This document shows, one piece after another, positions 11,534 to 19,992 of a DNA stretch of 64,000 nucleotides. Location of the stretch: the NCBI GenBank assembly GCA_963738615.1, contig CAVTXI010000019.1:1-64000 (forward strand). The letters are read 5' to 3'. A model generated the notes under the pieces. The model did no database searches. It was not told the DNA's origin and saw nothing but the letters and a program-made list of their open reading frames with translations. Both the position numbers and the translations under genes were made by a program. How positions within the stretch are numbered: position 1 is the first letter of the stretch; each line of letters opens with the position of its first letter. Source of the DNA: CAVTWY01 sp963738615. GTDB taxonomy: Bacteria > Pseudomonadota > Gammaproteobacteria > Burkholderiales > Burkholderiaceae_C.

Positions 11534-13315
11534 CTAGATCGTAGCTTCCACTTTCGTCATCAGGATCGCTGCAATGTCCTGTGGCCGATCTGCGGCAAGG
11601 ACGCTCGGCAAGCTCGAGGACAGCCTCCGCGCATCTGCTCGGAGGATTCGCTGCTTCACCGACGCGATCTGCGAGGGGTGCGTCGAGAAGGAGCGCAAGC
11701 CCATCGCCAGCAGAAGGGCCGTGAAGCCGGGATCACCCGCCATCTCTCCGCACACGCTCACATCCTTGCTCCGCGAGCGGGCCGCGTCGATGGTGTCGGC
11801 GACGAGCTTCAAGACGGCCGGGTGCCACGCGTCGTAGAGATGGGCAACCTGTTCGTCGGCGCGGTCGATTGCTAGGGTGTACTGGATGAGGTCGTTCGTT
11901 CCCACGGAGACGAAGTCGAAGTGGTGGAGGATGGTGGGCAGCATCAAGGCTGCGGCGGGTACTTCGATCATCGCGCCCACCTCGATGTCGACGTAGGCGC
12001 GCCCTGCGTCGCGTAGCTGCTGCTTGGCCCGCTCGAGGGCATCGAGCGTCCCGACGATTTCGCTGCGGTGTGCAAGCATCGGGATCAAAAGCTTGACCTT
12101 GCCGAATGCACTCGCGCGCAGGATCGCTCGCAGTTGTTGGCGAAACATGTGCGGTTCAGACAGGCTCCAGCGGATCGCGCGCAGTCCAAGCGCAGGGTTC
12201 ATCGCGTGCTCGTGGCGCAGTTCGGACAGGCCCATGCGGTCCAGCGGCTTGTCCGCGCCGATGTCGACCGTGCGAATCGTGACCGGCAGGCCTGCCATGG
12301 CCACGACCGCCTGGCGATAAGCCTCGAACTGCTCGTCCTCGGTGGGCAACGAGTGCCCACGGTTCATGAATAGGAACTCGGTCCGGAAGAGCCCAATGCC
12401 TACGGCGCCAGCCTCGAGCGCGCCCTGCGCATCACCAGGCAGTTCGATGTTGGCCAGCATCTCGACCGACTCACCATCGAGCGTGACCGCCGGTGTGTGT
12501 CGCAGACGCCGAAGGCGGGCTCGTTCGAGCGTGCCCTCCCGCTGACGGAAACGGTACTCCTCGAGGACGATGGGAGAAGGGTCGACGATGACGACGCCCG
12601 CATCGCCATCGATGATCAGCCAGTCGTCCTGTCGGATGATTCGGCTGGCCTCACGCGCGCCCACCACGGCAGGAATATCCATGCTGCGTGCGACGATGGC
12701 CGTGTGCGAGGTCTTGCCGCCGACATCGGTGACAAAACCCTTGAACACGCTGCTCCTGAAGTGCAGCATGTCGGCTGGCGAGATGTCGGACGCCACGAGG
12801 ACCAGATTGGCCTCTTCGCCGCCATCGACTAACACCGGCACGCGCAAGGCGAGAGGGGGACCACCCCCTACGGGCCCACGCGCCAGCGAACGCAGCATGC
12901 GTTCGGTCACCTGCTCGAGGTCGGCCTTCCGCTCGCGCAGGTAGTCGTCCTCCATCTCGTCGAACTGGCGCGCCAGCACCTCGAGTTGGGCCGACAGCGC
13001 CCACTCGGCGTTGTAGCGACGCTCGATGACCCAATGCTTTGTGGCCGCCGCGAGCGTCTCGTCGCGCAACAGCATGAGATGCACGTCGAGAAGCGCCGAC
13101 AGTTCGGGCGGCGCGTCACGAGGCAGGTCGCGCTGAAGGCCGGAGAGTTCGGCGGCTACGGCGTCCCTCGCGCTGCGCAGTCGGGCGATCTCCGATTCGA
13201 CGTCGTCCAGCGCAATGAAGTAGTGCGCGACGTCCACACGACTCGACGCGACGAGGACAGCCCGGCCAATCGCGACACCGCGCGCGACTGGCAGGCCGAA
13301 GATCTGAACGGTCAC
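11534..13315 (-). CDS. ptsI: Phosphoenolpyruvate-protein phosphotransferase (PTS enzyme I)
   Basis: Cytoplasmic enzyme I that takes phosphate from PEP and passes it to HPr. It is 593 residues, the usual length. The HPr-binding and phospho-His domain is N-terminal with GGKTSHTAIVARSM (active His204), and the PEP-binding TIM barrel follows with LFRTEFLFM, VSVGTNDLIQYTLA and SVCGEMAGDP containing the catalytic Cys. The start is GTG at 13315, supported by GGAGG eight bases upstream; an upstream ATG is in another frame. It is the last gene of the MFS-EIIA-HPr-EI run. No sugar-specific membrane EIIBC is visible, so the set probably has a regulatory role, as in other betaproteobacteria. Confidence 0.95.
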   Translation of the reverse strand: MTVQIFGLPVARGVAIGRAVLVASSRVDVAHYFIALDDVESEIARLRSARDAVAAELSGLQRDLPRDAPPELSALLDVHLMLLRDETLAAATKHWVIERRYNAEWALSAQLEVLARQFDEMEDDYLRERKADLEQVTERMLRSLARGPVGGGPPLALRVPVLVDGGEEANLVLVASDISPADMLHFRSSVFKGFVTDVGGKTSHTAIVARSMDIPAVVGAREASRIIRQDDWLIIDGDAGVVIVDPSPIVLEEYRFRQREGTLERARLRRLRHTPAVTLDGESVEMLANIELPGDAQGALEAGAVGIGLFRTEFLFMNRGHSLPTEDEQFEAYRQAVVAMAGLPVTIRTVDIGADKPLDRMGLSELRHEHAMNPALGLRAIRWSLSEPHMFRQQLRAILRASAFGKVKLLIPMLAHRSEIVGTLDALERAKQQLRDAGRAYVDIEVGAMIEVPAAALMLPTILHHFDFVSVGTNDLIQYTLAIDRADEQVAHLYDAWHPAVLKLVADTIDAARSRSKDVSVCGEMAGDPGFTALLLAMGLRSFSTHPSQIASVKQRILRADARRLSSSLPSVLAADRPQDIAAILMTKVEATI

Positions 13316-13378
13316 TGGACAAACCTCCGCGCGCCACGAATCACGATGCTCATGCAGTCTCTCCCGTCGGCGGCTGCG

Positions 13379-13648
13379 TCATCGCTCCTCGCCGAACTTG
13401 TCGTCGATCAGCTTCACCAACTCGTCCATGGCGGCCTGCTCGTCGGGCCCCTCAGTGTCGATTTCGACGTCACTGCCGACGCCGGCCGCCAGCATCATGA
13501 CGCCCATGATGCTCTTGGCATTCACGCGTCGCCCCTTGCGCGACAGGTGCACATCGCTGACGAAGCTGCCTGCAAGCTTGCTCAGTTTGGCCGAGGCACG
13601 GGCGTGCAGGCCAAGTTGATTGGTGATCGAGATGCTGCGCTTGATCAT
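13379..13648 (-). CDS. ptsH: Phosphocarrier protein HPr
   Basis: Small phosphocarrier of 89 residues. GLHARASAKL contains the phosphorylated His15 and KSIMGVMML contains Ser46, the position used by HPr kinase in organisms that have it. The start MIKRSISITNQ overlaps the end of the EIIA gene (ATGA at 13645-13648), so the two are coupled; a longer open frame upstream is a shadow of EIIA. It lies 63 bp before ptsI on the same transcript. HPr here would shuttle phosphate between EI and EIIA-Man. Confidence 0.95.
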   Translation of the reverse strand: MIKRSISITNQLGLHARASAKLSKLAGSFVSDVHLSRKGRRVNAKSIMGVMMLAAGVGSDVEIDTEGPDEQAAMDELVKLIDDKFGEER

Positions 13649-14040
13649 TCGGGATGGCGCTGGTCGTCGGGTTCGGCATCGACGCCGACGATGCCACGTT
13701 CTTTGGCGAGGCTGGCGAGCGCATCCAACGTTTGATGCGCTGCCCACAGCACGCGCCACATCATCGGCACGTTGAGGCCCGCGATCACGCGCACACGCGC
13801 ACCGGAGCGAGCGAGGCGGCAGGCGCCGTTGTACGGGGTCGCGCCCGGGACGTCACACAGCACCAGCGCCTCGTCGTCGCCCAGCGCCTGGCAAAGACGC
13901 CGCTCGACATCGTGGGGATGTTCGTTGGCCGTGACATCGAAGGCCTCGACGCGGTCCAAGCCGTCGGGCACGAGGTGCGCCGCCACGGCCCTGAAGGCGC
14001 TGGCCAGCGGCGCGTGGGCCACGAGCATCAGTCTTGTCAT
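13645..14040 (-). CDS. PTS EIIA component, mannose family
   Basis: EIIA of the mannose (ManX-like) family, 131 residues. MLVAHAPLASAF carries the phospho-acceptor His9, and CDVPGATPYNGACRLA and GLNVPMMWRVL are the family-specific segments. It has no EIIB domain attached. In betaproteobacteria this stand-alone EIIA with HPr and EI is taken to be a regulatory relay. Its ATG overlaps the stop of the MFS transporter gene (ATGA) and its stop overlaps ptsH, making an unbroken coupled run. In many relatives gshB is the upstream neighbour; here it is an MFS gene. Confidence 0.9.
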   Translation of the reverse strand: MTRLMLVAHAPLASAFRAVAAHLVPDGLDRVEAFDVTANEHPHDVERRLCQALGDDEALVLCDVPGATPYNGACRLARSGARVRVIAGLNVPMMWRVLWAAHQTLDALASLAKERGIVGVDAEPDDQRHPE

Positions 14041-15290
14041 GGCGAAGGATTATCAGCAGGCCGGGTCCGCGCGAGCCGCCGGTCATGCGCGAGGTACCAA
14101 AGATAGGCGCCCACGCTCAGTGCCCAGAACACACCGAGCGCCCCGCGAAAAGCCGCGACGTTGTCCCAGCCGAGCGCGGCAAAGCGATCGATTAACGCAC
14201 CCACGCCCGACTGCACGACGAAGATGCCGACGAAAAGCACGAGGTTGTAGGCCGACAGCGCCCGGCCGGCGACATGCGGTGGGAACTCTTGCGCAACCAG
14301 CGGCTGACTCAGGGTGATGACGCTGCACGAGACGCACCACAAGGCCCAAACCGCAGCCCCCGCGCGGTCGCCGAGCACCAGGATGCCAGGCAGGATCAGC
14401 AGCGGCAGCAACATGCCGCGCCGCATCAGCCGATGCGAATCGACGCCCACCCGGCTCAGCCTGGGCATCACGATGCCCCAGGTGAAGAACGTCAGCAGCA
14501 TCGCGGCATTGACGGCAAACAAGCCCGTCGCGGTCTGCGCGGACGACCATCCGGCGACCCGCGAAAGCCACGGCCCGACCCACAGCGCCTGCATCGCGAT
14601 CATGCCGCCGTAGATGAACAGTCCCGCCGGAATGAGCTGCACGAAGCGAGGATGCGAAAAGATGCGCCCGTAGCCGATCGGCTCCGCGGGAGCGTCAGTG
14701 CCAGACCCGGGCTTGGGCACCTCGGCCGGCACGAATGCGAACAGCACCCCGATGGCCCCGACGATGGCGATCGAGATCGCATCGGAGATGCCTCGCCACC
14801 CCCACACAGGCAACAACCAATGCAGCGGCAGCGTCGATGCCAGCATGCCAAGCGATCCCGTCATCAACATCCACGCGTTCACACGCAACTGGTGGGCGGG
14901 CGACATCGTCAGACGAAACGCGGTCAGGGGCGCCATCAGACACGCTGACACGCCCACGCCAATCAGCGCCCTCGAGGCCACCAGTTCGCCCAGCCCACCA
15001 GCGCGCGCGAACCACGCGCAGGCCAAGGCCGCCAATGCAAGCAGCACGACCAGCACGCGTCGCGGACCGTAGCGATCCAGCGCCTGGCCTAGCGGCAACT
15101 GCGTCAGAGAGAACCCCAGAAAGTACGCCCCGGCAAGCAGCCCCAGGTCACCGGCAGAAAGCCGCAGCTCCGATGTCAGTGCCTCGGCCATCGTCGCTGG
15201 CGACGCGCGCAGGAGTGTGGACAGAAAGTACGCAAACGCGAACGCCAGAAACATGGGGCCGACAGACACCGGCGCGGAGGAATGCTTCAT
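14037..15290 (-). CDS. Major facilitator superfamily transporter
   Basis: Integral membrane protein of 417 residues with about twelve hydrophobic helices in two halves. The MFS loop 2-3 signature is visible as GQALDRYGPRRVLV, and RALIGVGVSACLMAPLTAF is helix 4-5. The start ATG at 15290 gives MKHSSAPVSVGPMFLAFAF; a longer upstream frame overlaps the lipoprotein gene and is not credible. The family suggests uptake or efflux of a small solute; substrate is not readable. Translational coupling to EIIA-Man, HPr and EI is the notable context and hints that transport could be tied to PTS phosphorylation state, which is inference. Confidence 0.85.
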   Translation of the reverse strand: MKHSSAPVSVGPMFLAFAFAYFLSTLLRASPATMAEALTSELRLSAGDLGLLAGAYFLGFSLTQLPLGQALDRYGPRRVLVVLLALAALACAWFARAGGLGELVASRALIGVGVSACLMAPLTAFRLTMSPAHQLRVNAWMLMTGSLGMLASTLPLHWLLPVWGWRGISDAISIAIVGAIGVLFAFVPAEVPKPGSGTDAPAEPIGYGRIFSHPRFVQLIPAGLFIYGGMIAMQALWVGPWLSRVAGWSSAQTATGLFAVNAAMLLTFFTWGIVMPRLSRVGVDSHRLMRRGMLLPLLILPGILVLGDRAGAAVWALWCVSCSVITLSQPLVAQEFPPHVAGRALSAYNLVLFVGIFVVQSGVGALIDRFAALGWDNVAAFRGALGVFWALSVGAYLWYLAHDRRLARTRPADNPSP

Positions 15291-15292
15291 GG

Positions 15293-15847
15293 TCAGCGCG
15301 CCTGGGTCTGCCATCTCAGGCTGGCGAAGAACGGGTCGGCACGCAGGCCGTCGAGGGACGGTGCAACCACGCTGACCTGATAGACCCTCGTCCCGCGTGA
15401 GAACACCGCACTCTGCTGCTTGACCTCGCGCCCGTCGGGCAGACGGCCGGACCACTGCCATCGGCCCGCGCCCGGTTGGGGCGTCGCGCCCGCCACGTCG
15501 TGCGTCATCACTCGTCCTTCGTCGGCCGCGGCCATGTTGCCTCGCGCGGCAGCTGCAAGCGCCCGCAACGTTGCGTCGACGTGTGCTGGCGCAGAAACAT
15601 CGACCCATGCGACGCCGTAGAGGTGATCGGCTGCGCGACAGGTGTGCAGCGTCATGCGGCGCGGCGAGCCGGCCAGAACAACATCGCGCGCCTGCGTCGA
15701 CGGCTTGCACGGTGTCTGAACACGCAGACCACTGTCATCGGGTTGCCACTCACGCCAATCGTCCGGCGGTGAGCATGCACCCACGCTCAGCAACAAGACG
15801 GCCCAAGCCGTGCGTCGAGCGGTTTCGAGAGCGTGCGGGTGCGCCAC
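15293..15847 (-). CDS. Putative lipoprotein, function unknown
   Basis: Protein of 184 residues that I do not recognise as a named family. It begins with a signal peptide and a lipobox-like LSVGACS (Cys about residue 25), so it is probably anchored in a membrane after export. The mature part contains two further Cys residues (TPCKPST and LHTCRAAD), a segment HLYGVAWVDV, and an acidic-to-basic C-terminus ending FFASLRWQTQAR. It ends 2 bp before the MFS start on the same strand and may share its transcript. Confidence 0.7.
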   Translation of the reverse strand: MAHPHALETARRTAWAVLLLSVGACSPPDDWREWQPDDSGLRVQTPCKPSTQARDVVLAGSPRRMTLHTCRAADHLYGVAWVDVSAPAHVDATLRALAAAARGNMAAADEGRVMTHDVAGATPQPGAGRWQWSGRLPDGREVKQQSAVFSRGTRVYQVSVVAPSLDGLRADPFFASLRWQTQAR

Positions 15848-15876
15848 GCGAAAACAACCGCGCGCGGCCTGACGAA

Positions 15877-16890
15877 CTAGCCAGCCCGGGTGTCGGTCGC
15901 CAGAACAGCTCGCAGCCGCTGCCCCGGGTCGTCGCCCTGGAGACCGTTCAGCGCAGGGGGGTCGAGCAAGCAGCCGCGGATGATCGCGAACGACGAGTCC
16001 TGCACCGTCTGGATATGTCGGCGGCGCGCCACGGCCCGCTTGCGTGCTTTGGCATCGAGTTCATCCAAAGGCGTCATGCGCATCGGCAGGGAGATCAGGT
16101 GCCCATAGGGCGAGACTCTGCGCCCGCCCAGTGATTCCCAGAAATCGGTGTAAGCCGTCTGCAACCGGCCTTCGATTTCCGGGGTGCTGGACGGATGTAC
16201 GTCCGGCGCGATCCCGACGACGCGCGCGTACCCTTGAGCGAGCGCCAGGCCGGTCAGCACAGCGAAGCAGAAGTGGCCCGGCGTACTGCGATCGAAGGCT
16301 TTGTTGAAGGACTTCTGATAAAGCGCGTGATCCCACGTGAGCTGCTTGCGGGTCACGAACACCAGATTCGAGCCGAGCGGCGCCTCGTCCGCCGACGGTG
16401 TGTATCCGGGAAGGAAAACGTCGGCTGACACGTTGGCATAGGACACCACCGCGATGCGAATTCCGTTGAAGAACGCGACGATGCTGACACCGCCTTCGTA
16501 CAACACGTCGTTGCCCGGAAGGATGCGAATGTCAAAAACGTCGTTATCGACTTCTTGTCGCCACACGACGAGACCCTGACCGCAGTAAACGGCATCGAAG
16601 TAGGCTCGATCGAACGCACACACCTCATGCTCATAGTGGTGCAGCGCGGTCCGTGCACGCTCCTGCGGCGACAGACCTTTCGCGAGGTAGTGGCGGTGCG
16701 ACAGAAAGAACACCGTATCGTCCCTCGCCACACTTGCGACGTGGTGCTGGTAGGCGGGGTTCTGCCGCAGATGACGGCGCACGGCACCCATGCCCAGAAT
16801 GCGCGACGCGCGCAGCGCACGCAGCACTGCGACCGGCGGCGACATGCCATGCCAGTCAGAGATGAATCCAGAGGTCAGGTTCGAGATCAC
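15877..16890 (-). CDS. VirK/YbjX family protein (DUF535)
   Basis: Protein of 337 residues matching the VirK/YbjX (DUF535) family, known from enterobacterial virulence and antimicrobial-peptide resistance studies but without a defined activity. Family marks are FFLSHRHYLAKGL, HYEHEVCAFD, LVWRQE, and the later ELDAKARKRAVARRRH. There is no clear membrane segment or signal peptide. The gene starts at ATG 16890, 29 bp upstream of the lipoprotein gene, in the same direction. The 176 bases before it up to lipA contain no gene that I can support. Confidence 0.8.
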   Translation of the reverse strand: MISNLTSGFISDWHGMSPPVAVLRALRASRILGMGAVRRHLRQNPAYQHHVASVARDDTVFFLSHRHYLAKGLSPQERARTALHHYEHEVCAFDRAYFDAVYCGQGLVVWRQEVDNDVFDIRILPGNDVLYEGGVSIVAFFNGIRIAVVSYANVSADVFLPGYTPSADEAPLGSNLVFVTRKQLTWDHALYQKSFNKAFDRSTPGHFCFAVLTGLALAQGYARVVGIAPDVHPSSTPEIEGRLQTAYTDFWESLGGRRVSPYGHLISLPMRMTPLDELDAKARKRAVARRRHIQTVQDSSFAIIRGCLLDPPALNGLQGDDPGQRLRAVLATDTRAG

Positions 16891-17066
16891 GCCCAGCCGG
16901 TCGAGGTACGGATGACAGGCGATTCTCAGGCCATCCCACCGCTGTTATTTCGTCAAAGAGCGACTCTAGCGTTCACCCAGCAGACTACCAACGACCGCAA
17001 GTGGGGCAAGCCGGCATTCGTGGCCCTGCAACAGAATGGTTCGTGTCGCGTTGTTACCGGTCGAAA

Positions 17067-18059
17067 TTAGAGCCCGGCAGCGCGCGCCTGTTCGTCGGCG
17101 TGGTAGCTTGATCGCACCATCGCGCCGACGGCCGCATGGCTGAAGCCCATCTCGTTGGCACGCGCTTCGAACATCGCGAACGTGTCGGGGTGTACGTAGC
17201 GGCGAACCGGGAGGTGGTGTCCTGAAGGCGCCAGGTACTGCCCGATCGTGAGCATGTTGACGCCGTGCAAGCGCAGATCGCGCATGACCTCGAGGATCTC
17301 GTCGTCGGTTTCGCCCAGGCCCACCATCAGGCCGCTCTTGGTGGGAACGCCCGGCACATCGGCTTTGAAGCGCTCGAGCAGCCTCAGCGAGAAAGCGTAG
17401 TCCGAACCGGGCCGCGCCTCTTTGTACAGACGCGGAACGGTCTCGAGGTTGTGGTTCATCACGTCCGGCGGCGATGCCTTCAGGATGTCGAGCGCGCGGT
17501 CCATGCGTCCGCGAAAGTCAGGCGTGAGGATTTCGATGCGCGTGGCAGGCGAACGTTCACGCACCCGGCGGATGCACTCGACGAAGTGCCCGGCACCACC
17601 ATCGCGCAGGTCGTCGCGGTCGACGCTGGTGATCACCACGTACGCGAGCGCGAGTTTCGCGATCACCTTGGCCAGGTTGTCGGGCTCGTCGACATCGAGC
17701 GGGTCCGGCCGTCCATGCCCGACGTCGCAGAAGGGGCAGCGGCGCGTGCACTTGTCGCCCATGATCATGAACGTGGCGGTGCCCTTGCCGAAGCACTCTC
17801 CGATGTTCGGGCACGAGGCCTCTTCGCACACCGTGTTCAGCCGGTGCTCGCGCAAGATGTTCTTGATTTCGTAGAAGCGTGTCGACGGTGAGCCGGCCTT
17901 CACGCGAATCCACTCGGGCTTGCGCAGCACCTCGTGCGCGACGACCTTGATCGGGATGCGCGCGGTCTTGGCCTGAGCCTTCTGCTTTTGGCTCGGGTCG
18001 TAGGCGGCGAGGGGCTCGGCTTTCGGGGTGGTCACTGGGGTACTTTCGGGCGGTGTCAT
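17067..18059 (-). CDS. lipA: Lipoyl synthase
   Basis: Radical-SAM enzyme that inserts two sulfurs into octanoyl groups on lipoyl domains. It is 330 residues from ATG 18059. The auxiliary cluster Cys residues are 78, 83 and 89 (CEEASCPNIGEC) and the radical-SAM CxxxCxxC is 104-111 (CTRRCPFC). VITSVDRDDLRDGGAGHF and the C-terminal SSYHADEQ with the Arg-Ser-Ser-Tyr element are typical. The first 40 residues are a charged extension seen in related bacteria. The start overlaps the lipB stop (ATGA), so LipB and LipA, consecutive steps of one pathway, are coupled. Confidence 0.97.
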   Translation of the reverse strand: MTPPESTPVTTPKAEPLAAYDPSQKQKAQAKTARIPIKVVAHEVLRKPEWIRVKAGSPSTRFYEIKNILREHRLNTVCEEASCPNIGECFGKGTATFMIMGDKCTRRCPFCDVGHGRPDPLDVDEPDNLAKVIAKLALAYVVITSVDRDDLRDGGAGHFVECIRRVRERSPATRIEILTPDFRGRMDRALDILKASPPDVMNHNLETVPRLYKEARPGSDYAFSLRLLERFKADVPGVPTKSGLMVGLGETDDEILEVMRDLRLHGVNMLTIGQYLAPSGHHLPVRRYVHPDTFAMFEARANEMGFSHAAVGAMVRSSYHADEQARAAGL

Positions 18060-18745
18060 GGAGAACTCTCCGGCAGCGCCAGTTGCCTCGTCAGCCGCAG
18101 CGCCAAACCGGTCGCGGCCGCGTCCCAACCGAGCTTCAATCCCAGTGTAGCGAGGTCAATGGTCGCCAGCCCCTCGTAGCCGCAAGGGTTGATGCGCGAG
18201 AAGGGCTCGAGGTCCATCGCGACGTTGAGTGCCAGCCCGTGATACGCGTGATGGCGGCTGACCTTGACGCCGAGCGCAGCAATCTTGCCAAGCCCCTCGA
18301 AGCGCCGTGCTGCGTCGATGTGTGTTCCCTGATCCAGCACGGCATGACCGAAGGGGTCGGCTAGGCGCACAAAGACTCCCGGCGCTCCGAGAACGCGATG
18401 ACCAGTCACGCCCTCACTCTCGAGAAACCGGATCACAGCGTGCTCGAGCCGATGCACGTACGTCTTCACGTGCAGCCCCAGACGCTTCAGGTCGACCAGC
18501 GGATAGGCCACCACTTGCCCCGGTCCGTGGTACGTGACCTGTCCTCCGCGGTTGCTCTGAATCACCGGGATCGAGCCTGCCTCGAGCACGTGCTCGGCGC
18601 GACCCGCAACCCCTTGCGTGTAGACCGGATCGTGCTCGCACAGCCACAGCTCGTCGGGTGTAGCGTCTGTGCGCGCGTCGCTGAAGCGGCGCATGGCCTC
18701 GAAGGTCTCGAGGTAGTCGCAGCGACCAAGCACCCGTGTCTTCAA
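18056..18745 (-). CDS. lipB: Octanoyltransferase
   Basis: Transfers octanoyl from acyl carrier protein to lipoyl domains, the step before LipA. It is 229 residues. RGGQVTYHGPGQ (66-77) is the family signature, GLGKIAALGVKVSR carries the conserved Lys154, and INPCGYEGL contains the acyl-thioester Cys188. The start overlaps the end of ybeD by 4 bp and the stop overlaps lipA. Confidence 0.96.
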   Translation of the reverse strand: MKTRVLGRCDYLETFEAMRRFSDARTDATPDELWLCEHDPVYTQGVAGRAEHVLEAGSIPVIQSNRGGQVTYHGPGQVVAYPLVDLKRLGLHVKTYVHRLEHAVIRFLESEGVTGHRVLGAPGVFVRLADPFGHAVLDQGTHIDAARRFEGLGKIAALGVKVSRHHAYHGLALNVAMDLEPFSRINPCGYEGLATIDLATLGLKLGWDAAATGLALRLTRQLALPESSP

Positions 18746-19014
18746 AGCACCACGCGCACCATCGGATGCGTCGACAGCGTGCGATACAACTCGTCGAGCT
18801 GCTCGCGACTCTTCGCCGTGATCGTGATCGTCAAGCCAAGGTACTTGCCGCCGCTGCTTTCTCGGCGCTCGATCGTCGCCGGGTCGAAGTCCGGGTCGAA
18901 CTGCCGCGCGACCGCGATCACGGCCTCGACGAAGCCGTCCGCGTGCGTCCCCATCACCTTGATCGGGAACGCGCTCGGGTACTCGATCAACGACGGCGCT
19001 TCGGGGGGATTCAT
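18742..19014 (-). CDS. ybeD: DUF493 family protein YbeD
   Basis: Small cytoplasmic protein of 90 residues in the YbeD/DUF493 family, an ACT-like alpha-beta fold without known activity. IEYPSAFPIKVMG and GGKYLGLTITI are family segments. Its position directly upstream of lipB is conserved in gamma- and betaproteobacteria, which has led to the idea of a link with lipoate metabolism. Its start is immediately adjacent to the transaminase stop and its stop overlaps the lipB start. Confidence 0.92.
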   Translation of the reverse strand: MNPPEAPSLIEYPSAFPIKVMGTHADGFVEAVIAVARQFDPDFDPATIERRESSGGKYLGLTITITAKSREQLDELYRTLSTHPMVRVVL

Positions 19015-19983
19015 TCAGATCGACTGCGTCGCCTTCGCGCGCTGGTAAGCCTCATACAGCCGCGCGTAGACCGGGCCGGGCTTGCCGCGCAATGCACCAT
19101 GCCCCACGCCTTCATTGTCGATACGCGTCACGGGCAGCACCTCCTTCGTGGCCGACGACAGCAGCACCTCGTCGGCAGCAAGCAGGTCGGCCTCGCTGAT
19201 GGGTCGCAGGTTGTAGGCGATGCCGCAGTCCTCACACAGCTCACGCAGCAATTCGACGCGGATGCCCTCGAGCATGTGTTCGCTCTTCGGCGGGCCGAGC
19301 AAAGCACCCTCGTGCACGATCCAGACGTTGCTGGCCGACGCTTCGGTCAGCCACGGGCCGCCGTGCGCGCCGTCGCGCAGAAGGATCGTCTCGGTCGCCT
19401 GATGGTCAGCCGACAGTTGGCGCGCCATCACGTTACCCAGCAGCGACACGCTCTTGATGTCGCCGCGCTCCCAGCGGAAGTCGCGCGCGGTCACGCAGGC
19501 CACACCTGCGTGGCGCTGCTCGGCCGTGGGCGACTTCATCGGCGTGGACATCATGAAAAGTGTGGGCTCGATGCCGGTGGGCATGACGTGGTCGCGCATC
19601 GCGACGCCGCGCGTCACCTGGATGTACAGCAACTGGTCGGCAGCGCCATGGTTCTGCGCCAGCGCGGTCACCAGCGGGCGGATCGTCTCGAGCCATTGAT
19701 CGAGGGCCTGCAGCGGCGGCGTGATGCGCACCTTCTGCAGGTTGCGCGCCAAGCGCGCCATGTGCTCGTCGAAGCGAAATAGCCGCTGCCCGTAGACGGG
19801 CACGACTTCATAGATGCCGTCGCCGAAGACGAAACCGCGGTCAAGCACCGACACACGGGCGTCGCACAGGCGCTGGTAGCGACCCTCGAGGAAGCAGAGG
19901 TAGTCCGGGATCGCGGTGGGGCTGCTGGCGGGGCTGCTGGCGGGGCTGGTGGCTTGGCTGGTGACGTGGTTGGTATTGACCAT
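19015..19983 (-). CDS. D-amino-acid transaminase (class IV aminotransferase)
   Basis: PLP enzyme of fold-type IV, 322 residues. The PLP Lys is Lys177 in RGDIKSVSLLGNV; VLDRGFVFGDGIYEV and LTEASASNVWIV are the other family signatures. It most resembles D-alanine/D-amino-acid transaminases rather than branched-chain ones. The N-terminus carries an extra TSPASSPASSPT stretch encoded by a 12-bp tandem repeat at about 19917-19955; the conserved fold begins at about residue 26, so the true start might be elsewhere, but no better start codon is evident. Position between dacC and ybeD-lipBA is conserved in Burkholderiales, and the D-Ala link to DacC fits cell-wall turnover. Confidence 0.88.
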   Translation of the reverse strand: MVNTNHVTSQATSPASSPASSPTAIPDYLCFLEGRYQRLCDARVSVLDRGFVFGDGIYEVVPVYGQRLFRFDEHMARLARNLQKVRITPPLQALDQWLETIRPLVTALAQNHGAADQLLYIQVTRGVAMRDHVMPTGIEPTLFMMSTPMKSPTAEQRHAGVACVTARDFRWERGDIKSVSLLGNVMARQLSADHQATETILLRDGAHGGPWLTEASASNVWIVHEGALLGPPKSEHMLEGIRVELLRELCEDCGIAYNLRPISEADLLAADEVLLSSATKEVLPVTRIDNEGVGHGALRGKPGPVYARLYEAYQRAKATQSI

Positions 19984-19992
19984 GCGGTCAGC

